Notes under the pieces: generated by a model
Told to the model about the DNA's origin: nothing
The model's input: the letters and a program-made list of their open reading frames with translations, nothing else
The model's database searches: none
Shown here: positions 6,423 to 9,930 of the stretch, in pieces
How the letters are laid out: each line of letters starts with the position of its first letter
How positions within the stretch are numbered: the stretch's first letter is position 1
Translations under genes and position numbers: made by a program
NCBI GenBank assembly: GCA_017387165.1
Contig: JAFOFS010000373.1
Location: forward strand, 1-9,930
Direction of reading: 5' to 3'
From: Clostridia bacterium
Lineage (GTDB): Bacteria; Bacillota; Clostridia; Oscillospirales; Acutalibacteraceae
DNA length: 9,930 nt

Positions 6423-7700
6423 TCAGCCGGCCAGCAGCTTGTTCACCGCCGCCAATTCGGCGCAGATGCAGAACAACTCCATCGCCAACACCAGCTCTTC
6501 CACCGGAGGGAAGGAGGGCGCAATGCGCAGGTTGGAGTCGGCGGGATCCTTGCCATAGGGGTAGGTCGCGCCGGCTCCGGTCAGCACCACACCGGCTTCC
6601 TTCAGCAGACGAACCGTCTCCTTGGCGGTGCCGGGGAGCAGGTCCACGCTGACGAAATAGCCGCCGTTCGGACGGGTCCATTCCGCGATGCCCTTGCCGG
6701 TCAGGTTGGCGGTCAGAGCCTGATCCACCGCATCGAAGCGGGGACGCAGGAACTCTGCGTGCTTTTCCATATGCGCCTCAATGCCGGCGAGATTGCCGAA
6801 ATATCGGTTGTGGCGGAGCATATTCATTTTGTCGTAGCCGATGGTCTGCACCGTCATACGCGCCTTGATATCCGCGAGATTGCGGGGGGAGGCGGCCAAC
6901 GCCGACACGCCGGCGCCGGGGAAGCTGATCTTGGAGGTGGAGGTGAACATCAGCACGATATCCTCGTTTCCGCACTTTTCCGCCTCGGCGTAGATGTTCA
7001 GCAGGCGGTCGTGGGTGTCGCGGATGTGATGCAGGCAGTAGGCGTTGTCCCACATAATGCGGAAATCCGCCGCTGCCGGACGCAGCGCCGCCAGACGGCG
7101 CACCGTTTCGTCCGAATAGGTGATGCCCGACGGATTGGAATACATCGGCACGCACCACATACCCTTGACGGCCGGATCCTTCACCAACTCCTCCACGAGC
7201 GCCATATCGGGACCTTCGGCGGTCATCGGCACGTTGATCATCTCCACGCCGAGAAATTCGGTGATGGAGAAATGACGGTCGTAGCCGGGGACGGGGCAGA
7301 GGAACTTGACGCCGTCCTGCTTCGCCCAGGGAGTGCCGCCGCACACGCCGCGCATATACGCGGTGGAGAGATAATCGTACATCAGGGTGAGGCTGGCGTT
7401 GCCGCCGACGATGACGTTATCCGCCGACACGCCGAGGATCTCGGCAAACAGGCGACGGGTCTCGGGCAGACCGCACAGAATGCCGTAGTTACGGGTATCG
7501 GTACCGTCCTCCGCCTTGAAATCGGCGGCAAAATCCACGGCGGTGTTCATATCGAGGGTCAGCTCCAGCTGACCGACGCTCGGCTTGCCGCGGGACATAT
7601 CCAGTTTCAAATTTTGTGCTTTGTAGCCGTCGTACGCTTTTTGCAGCTCGTCACGGCGGGCCGCCAATTCGACGGCCGACAGGCTGGTGATCGGGTTCAT
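6423..7700 (-). CDS. Aspartate aminotransferase, subgroup Ic (PF12897 type), PLP-dependent
   Basis: 425 aa from ATG 7700. It is a fold-type I PLP enzyme, inferred to interconvert aspartate and 2-oxoglutarate with oxaloacetate and glutamate in the cytoplasm. The motif series closely matches, from memory, the Corynebacterium glutamicum-type AspT group: LKLDMSRGKPS (31-41), DGTDTRNYG (65-73), PVPGYDRHFSITE (136-148), EGPDM (162-166), SNPSG (188-192), WDNAY (217-221), FTSTSKISFPGAGVS (252-266) with the PLP-binding Lys257, GGYF (346-349) and NLRIAPSFPPVEEL (390-403). Arg392 is the expected substrate-carboxylate residue. An upstream in-frame ATG (7727) would add nine residues but has no ribosome binding site. 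ATG 7700 has GAGGTG ten bases upstream and matches where homology should begin. It is a single-gene unit with its own promoter and terminator. The exact substrate range is inferred, not proven. Confidence 0.9.
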   Translation of the reverse strand: MNPITSLSAVELAARRDELQKAYDGYKAQNLKLDMSRGKPSVGQLELTLDMNTAVDFAADFKAEDGTDTRNYGILCGLPETRRLFAEILGVSADNVIVGGNASLTLMYDYLSTAYMRGVCGGTPWAKQDGVKFLCPVPGYDRHFSITEFLGVEMINVPMTAEGPDMALVEELVKDPAVKGMWCVPMYSNPSGITYSDETVRRLAALRPAAADFRIMWDNAYCLHHIRDTHDRLLNIYAEAEKCGNEDIVLMFTSTSKISFPGAGVSALAASPRNLADIKARMTVQTIGYDKMNMLRHNRYFGNLAGIEAHMEKHAEFLRPRFDAVDQALTANLTGKGIAEWTRPNGGYFVSVDLLPGTAKETVRLLKEAGVVLTGAGATYPYGKDPADSNLRIAPSFPPVEELVLAMELFCICAELAAVNKLLAG

Positions 7701-7710
7701 TGATAGATTG

Positions 7711-7716
7711 CACCTC
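7711..7716 (-). promoter_or_regulatory. Shine-Dalgarno supporting the aminotransferase start
   Basis: GAGGTG on the minus strand lies ten bases before ATG 7700. No comparable site precedes the alternative ATG at 7727. Confidence 0.65.
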
Positions 7717-7750
7717 TCAAATTGCATTTCTGCCGACGCAGTTCTGGTCT

Positions 7751-7779
7751 ATTATAATATATGCAGGGGAAAAATGCAA
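7751..7779 (-). promoter_or_regulatory. Sigma-A promoter for the aminotransferase
   Basis: On the minus strand the -35 is TTGCAT (7779-7774), four of six consensus bases. A 17-bp spacer and a perfect TATAAT (7756-7751) follow. The predicted start near 7744 leaves a leader of about 44 nt. It diverges from the tRNA promoter, with about 98 bp of AT-rich DNA between the two -35 boxes. Confidence 0.82.
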
Positions 7780-7877
7780 GTCCCTTTATTAAAAATTGCA
7801 AAAATTGGAGTAAAGACAACATTTAAAACGGAAATGAAGAAAATTTAAAAGAAAAGAAACTATTTTTGAAAAAATGC
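7780..7877. other. AT-rich spacer between divergent promoters
   Basis: This 98-bp stretch is strikingly AT-rich compared with the GC-rich genes on both sides. It contains A-tracts near 7791-7804 and 7834-7859 and a nine-base-period direct repeat of AAAAATTG (7791-7798 and 7800-7807). No gene is visible. The A-tracts immediately upstream of the tRNA -35 would suit UP-element contact by the RNA polymerase alpha subunit; that role is inference. Confidence 0.5.
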
Positions 7878-7906
7878 TTGACAAGTGGAAAACAATTCGC
7901 TATAAT
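7878..7906 (+). promoter_or_regulatory. Perfect consensus sigma-A promoter for the tRNA gene
   Basis: TTGACA (7878-7883), exactly 17 bp, then TATAAT (7901-7906): both hexamers match consensus fully. The expected start near 7913 leaves about 16 nt of 5' leader before the mature tRNA. A/T-rich tracts lie directly upstream. This fits strong constitutive expression of a stable RNA. Confidence 0.92.
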
Positions 7907-7928
7907 AACACACGCACCCAAACGTTAT

Positions 7929-8004
7929 GGACGATTAGCTCAGTTGGTAGAGCATCCGCTTGACGTGCGGAGGGTCAGCGGTTCGAGTCCGTTATCGTCC
8001 ACCA
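7929..8004 (+). tRNA. tRNA-Val (GAC anticodon), CCA encoded
   Basis: A full cloverleaf folds. The acceptor stem pairs 7929-7935 with 7994-8000 (seven perfect pairs). The D stem is GCTC/GAGC (7938-7941/7950-7953) with loop AGTTGGTA. The anticodon stem is TCCGC/GCGGA (7955-7959/7967-7971) around loop TTGACGT, with anticodon GAC at 7962-7964. The variable loop is GGGTC, and the T arm AGCGG/CCGTT has loop TTCGAGT. Discriminator A8001 and CCA 8002-8004 are genomically encoded. It should carry valine and read GUC and GUU codons. It is a lone tRNA with its own consensus promoter and a terminator starting 2 bp after the CCA. Position 37 (7965) is G. Confidence 0.96.
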
Positions 8005-8006
8005 AA

Positions 8007-8041
8007 AAAACACCCGATGTGATTTTCACATCGGGTGTTTT
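8007..8041. terminator. Bidirectional terminator between tRNA-Val and copA
   Basis: A 15-bp perfect stem pairs AAAACACCCGATGTG (8007-8021) with 8027-8041 around a 5-nt loop. On the plus strand TTTTCTTTTTATT follows (to 8050). On the minus strand the A-run 8004-8010 gives a seven-base T-tract. It starts 2 bp after the tRNA CCA and lies 4 bp from the convergent ATPase stop, so it can terminate both. Confidence 0.9.
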
Positions 8042-8045
8042 CTTT

Positions 8046-8249
8046 TTATTCGATCGAGGTGACCTGATAGCCGGCGGCGACGATGGCGGCGGTGAGCGCC
8101 GCGTCGTCCAGCTGTGCGCCGGTGACGGTCGCGGTCTTGGACTCCAGATCAACCGTCGCGGTGACGCCCTCCAGCGCGTTGAGCGCCTCCTCGGCGTGGC
8201 GACGGCAATGCATGCACATCATCCCCTCAATATGCAGGGTCTTGGTCAT
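8046..8249 (-). CDS. copZ: Possible separately translated CopZ-like copper chaperone from an internal start within copA
   Basis: The last 67 codons of the ATPase frame, read from the internal ATG at 8249, make a protein of typical CopZ length. It starts MTKTLHIEGMMCMHC and shows the ferredoxin-like HMA pattern with CxxC (Cys12, Cys15 of this product). AAAGGAGGA lies nine bases before this ATG, a near-ideal Shine-Dalgarno in a spot where the fused protein only needs a linker. CopZ proteins carry Cu(I) in the cytoplasm and hand it to CopA. The internal start suggests the locus makes the fusion and a free chaperone, or that a former copA-copZ operon fused by loss of the copA stop codon. The domain is certain; its independent translation is inference. 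Confidence 0.5.
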   Translation of the reverse strand: MTKTLHIEGMMCMHCRRHAEEALNALEGVTATVDLESKTATVTGAQLDDAALTAAIVAAGYQVTSIE

Positions 8250-9930
8250 AACGGTTTGTCCTCCTTTCTTTGCGGAAGATCGGATCGCCCGACGGGGACG
8301 ATCGCGGCGGGGGTTATGCGGATCACCGAAATTCAGCCGCAACGCGTTGGTGACCACGCAGAAGCTCGAAAGGCTCATCGCGGCGGCGCCGATCATCGGG
8401 CTGAGCGTCCAGCCGGTCAGCGGAATCCAGACGCCTGCCGCCAACGGAATGGCAATGACGTTGTAGAAAAACGCCCAAAACAGGTTTTGGTGAATGTTTT
8501 GGAGTGTCCGACGGGAAAGGCGCACGGCGGCGGCCGCATCCCGCAGCGACGAACGGGTCAGCACCACGTCGGCCGCATCAATCGCGACGTCCGCGCCTGC
8601 TCCGATGGCAATGCCGCAATCCGCGCGGGTGAGCGCCGGAGCGTCGTTGATGCCGTCGCCCACCATCGCGACCCTGCCGTGTTCCTCCTGCAAGCGGCGG
8701 ATGACCGCGTCCTTTTGGTTTGGTTTGACCTCTGCGATCACCTCGTCGATGCCGACCGTTTTGGCGATCGCTTCGGCGGTGTGGCGGTTGTCGCCGGTCA
8801 GCAGCACCACCCGTAAGCCGAGATTTTTCAGTTCGCGAACCGCAGCGGCGCTGTCCTCCTTGACCGTGTCCGCCACGGCGATCAGACCCAGCAGACGATC
8901 CCCCAGCACGAACGCAAGAGGCGTTTTGCCTTGCGTGGCATACTGACTGCCGTCCTCGACGGCGATTCCCTGCGACCGCAGGTAGGCAGGGCTGCCGCCG
9001 CGTAGCAGCTGACCGTCACAAAACGCCTGCACGCCGCTGCCGGCCAACGCGGAAAATCCGCTGACCTCGCGAAGCGGCAAGCCGCGGACGGCGGCTTCCT
9101 CGCGGATGGCCTTTGCCAGCGGATGCTCGCTGCCTGCCTCCAGCGAGGCGGCAAGAGTGAGCAGCTCGTCGGCGGTGACCGACGGCTGCGGCAGAATATC
9201 GGTTACCTTCGGGGCGCCCTTGGTGACCGTTCCGGTCTTGTCCAGCGCGATCACGCGGATCTTACCGACCGTTTCCAGCGAAGCGGCGGTTTTGAACAAA
9301 ATGCCGTGACGGGCGCTCTTGCCGCTGCCCACCATCACCGCAACGGGGGTGGCAAGTCCCAGCGCGCAGGGGCAGCTGATGACCAGCACGCTGACCGCAC
9401 GCGTGAGCGCAAACGCAAAGTTTCCGTCGACGATCCACCAAATTCCCAGTGTGATGGCCGCTACCGTCAGCACGGCCGGAACGAACACACCGGCCACCTT
9501 GTCGGCAATACGGGCGATCGGCGCTTTGGACGCGGCGGCATCCTCCACCGTTTTGATGATCTGCTGCAAGGCGGTATCCGCGCCGACACGGGTTGCCACA
9601 CAGGTGAGGGTGCCGTTTTGTACCAGCGTTCCGGCCGATACGCGATCTCCTGCCGCCTTGTCGATCGGCAGACTTTCGCCGGTCAGCGAGGACTCGTCCA
9701 CGGCACTCTCGCCGCCGATCACCTCGCCGTCTGCCGGCAGGCGATCTCCCGGCCTTACCAAAAAGATATCCCCGATTTGAATATCCTCCGCCGCAACGGT
9801 CACCTCGACGCCGTCACGAAGCAGGACGGCGGTCGGGGGTGCCAACTGCAACAGCGCCTTGATGGCGTTGGTGGCGCGCCCCTTGCTGATCGCTCCCAAC
9901 AGCTTGCCGACGGTGATGAGGGTGACGATC
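8046..9930 (-). CDS. copA: Copper-exporting P1B-type ATPase with a fused C-terminal CopZ-like metal-binding domain (5' truncated)
   Basis: 627 codons are visible; the gene continues past the right edge, so the N-terminus and first membrane helices are missing. Numbering from the first visible codon (9929): actuator TGES (83-86), the metal-pathway CPC in a membrane helix (186-188), phosphorylated Asp230 in DKTGT, the P1B N-domain SEHP (267-270), GDGIND (424-429), then YN (489-490) and MSLSS (518-522) in the last two helices. CPC with YN and MxxSS is the Cu(I) subclass pattern, so the inferred role is ATP-driven Cu(I) efflux across the membrane. After the last helix comes a basic linker of about 29 residues (about 532-560). 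A complete HMA domain of about 67 residues follows, with GMMCMHC and metal-binding Cys572 and Cys575. A C-terminal HMA domain is unusual next to the N-terminal arrangement of model CopAs. Whether an N-terminal HMA also exists cannot be seen. No copper regulator (CsoR/CopY) is in view. Confidence 0.93.
   Translation of the reverse strand, partial: IVTLITVGKLLGAISKGRATNAIKALLQLAPPTAVLLRDGVEVTVAAEDIQIGDIFLVRPGDRLPADGEVIGGESAVDESSLTGESLPIDKAAGDRVSAGTLVQNGTLTCVATRVGADTALQQIIKTVEDAAASKAPIARIADKVAGVFVPAVLTVAAITLGIWWIVDGNFAFALTRAVSVLVISCPCALGLATPVAVMVGSGKSARHGILFKTAASLETVGKIRVIALDKTGTVTKGAPKVTDILPQPSVTADELLTLAASLEAGSEHPLAKAIREEAAVRGLPLREVSGFSALAGSGVQAFCDGQLLRGGSPAYLRSQGIAVEDGSQYATQGKTPLAFVLGDRLLGLIAVADTVKEDSAAAVRELKNLGLRVVLLTGDNRHTAEAIAKTVGIDEVIAEVKPNQKDAVIRRLQEEHGRVAMVGDGINDAPALTRADCGIAIGAGADVAIDAADVVLTRSSLRDAAAAVRLSRRTLQNIHQNLFWAFFYNVIAIPLAAGVWIPLTGWTLSPMIGAAAMSLSSFCVVTNALRLNFGDPHNPRRDRPRRAIRSSAKKGGQTVMTKTLHIEGMMCMHCRRHAEEALNALEGVTATVDLESKTATVTGAQLDDAALTAAIVAAGYQVTSIE
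8259..8267 (-). promoter_or_regulatory. Internal Shine-Dalgarno at the CopA-CopZ domain boundary
   Basis: AAAGGAGGA on the minus strand lies nine bases before the in-frame ATG 8249 and is itself translated as part of the linker (Lys-Lys-Gly-Gly-Gln region). It is as strong as any true gene-start site in the window. Confidence 0.7.

Noticed and set aside
6258..7703. Long plus-strand open frame (481 codons) opposite the aminotransferase
   Set aside because: It is antisense to a gene with clear PLP-enzyme motifs. The translation is low-complexity His/Gly/Arg-rich, with no ribosome binding site or family resemblance.
7701..7727. Upstream ATG start for the aminotransferase
   Set aside because: It has no Shine-Dalgarno before 7727, and the extra nine residues do not resemble the family. 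ATG 7700 has GAGGTG upstream.
7866..8816. Plus-strand open frame (316 codons) running through the tRNA, its terminator and the ATPase antisense
   Set aside because: It would translate a tRNA and a terminator hairpin. It has no family motif and no suitable start site.
1..9930. Search by eye for CRISPR repeats, insertion-sequence ends, prophage or toxin-antitoxin genes
   Set aside because: No regularly spaced repeats, transposase motifs, target-site duplications or phage genes are seen. All sizeable stretches are explained by core genes. The lone tRNA has no integrase beside it and no duplicated 3' end within the window.

Overview
The window looks like core chromosome of a GC-rich, Gram-positive-type bacterium, most plausibly a member of the Clostridia (Oscillospiraceae/Ruminococcaceae-like). 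The evidence is a SpoIID-type sporulation/peptidoglycan protein tail, an S11 D,D-carboxypeptidase, strong AGGAGG ribosome binding sites, near-consensus sigma-A promoters with 17-bp spacers, a short (about 640 aa) Aquifex-type aconitase, separate secD and secF genes, and a P1B copper ATPase ending in a CopZ-like domain. The taxonomic placement is inference from gene style, not from a marker gene. No mobile element, CRISPR array, prophage or obvious transferred island is visible.

Layout. 1-1278 (+ strand): the 3' end of a SpoIID/LytB-domain gene, an extended -10 promoter, and a membrane-anchored D-alanyl-D-alanine carboxypeptidase-like gene. A bidirectional terminator (1290-1324) separates this from a long minus-strand block. 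Read from its upstream end, the block is: an aspartate aminotransferase of the Ic/PF12897 subgroup (7700-6423), secD-secF overlapping by 4 bp (6270-3866), a hairpin terminator, folK (3807-3328), and aconitase (3261-1333). Aconitase has its own consensus promoter, overlapping the folK stop codon. At 7751-7906 a divergent, AT-rich intergenic region carries the aminotransferase promoter (minus) and a perfect consensus promoter (plus) driving a single tRNA-Val(GAC). A second bidirectional terminator (8007-8041) separates the tRNA from a convergent copper ATPase gene that runs off the right edge (8046-9930, minus, 5' end missing).

How the parts work together. These are mostly independent housekeeping units: envelope synthesis and sporulation, TCA/glutamate carbon flow (aconitase), folate synthesis (folK), Sec-dependent export (secDF), amino-acid metabolism, translation (tRNA) and copper efflux. 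The regulatory architecture is compact: two terminators lie between convergent genes, one promoter is built into the preceding gene's terminator, and one promoter overlaps the preceding gene's stop codon.

The points most worth a second look are: (1) an in-frame CopA-CopZ fusion with a near-perfect internal Shine-Dalgarno and ATG at the domain boundary, suggesting two products from one reading frame; (2) the nested terminator/promoter upstream of secD; (3) the carboxypeptidase whose SxN motif reads Ser-Asp-Ala. I see no wholly new multi-gene system here.
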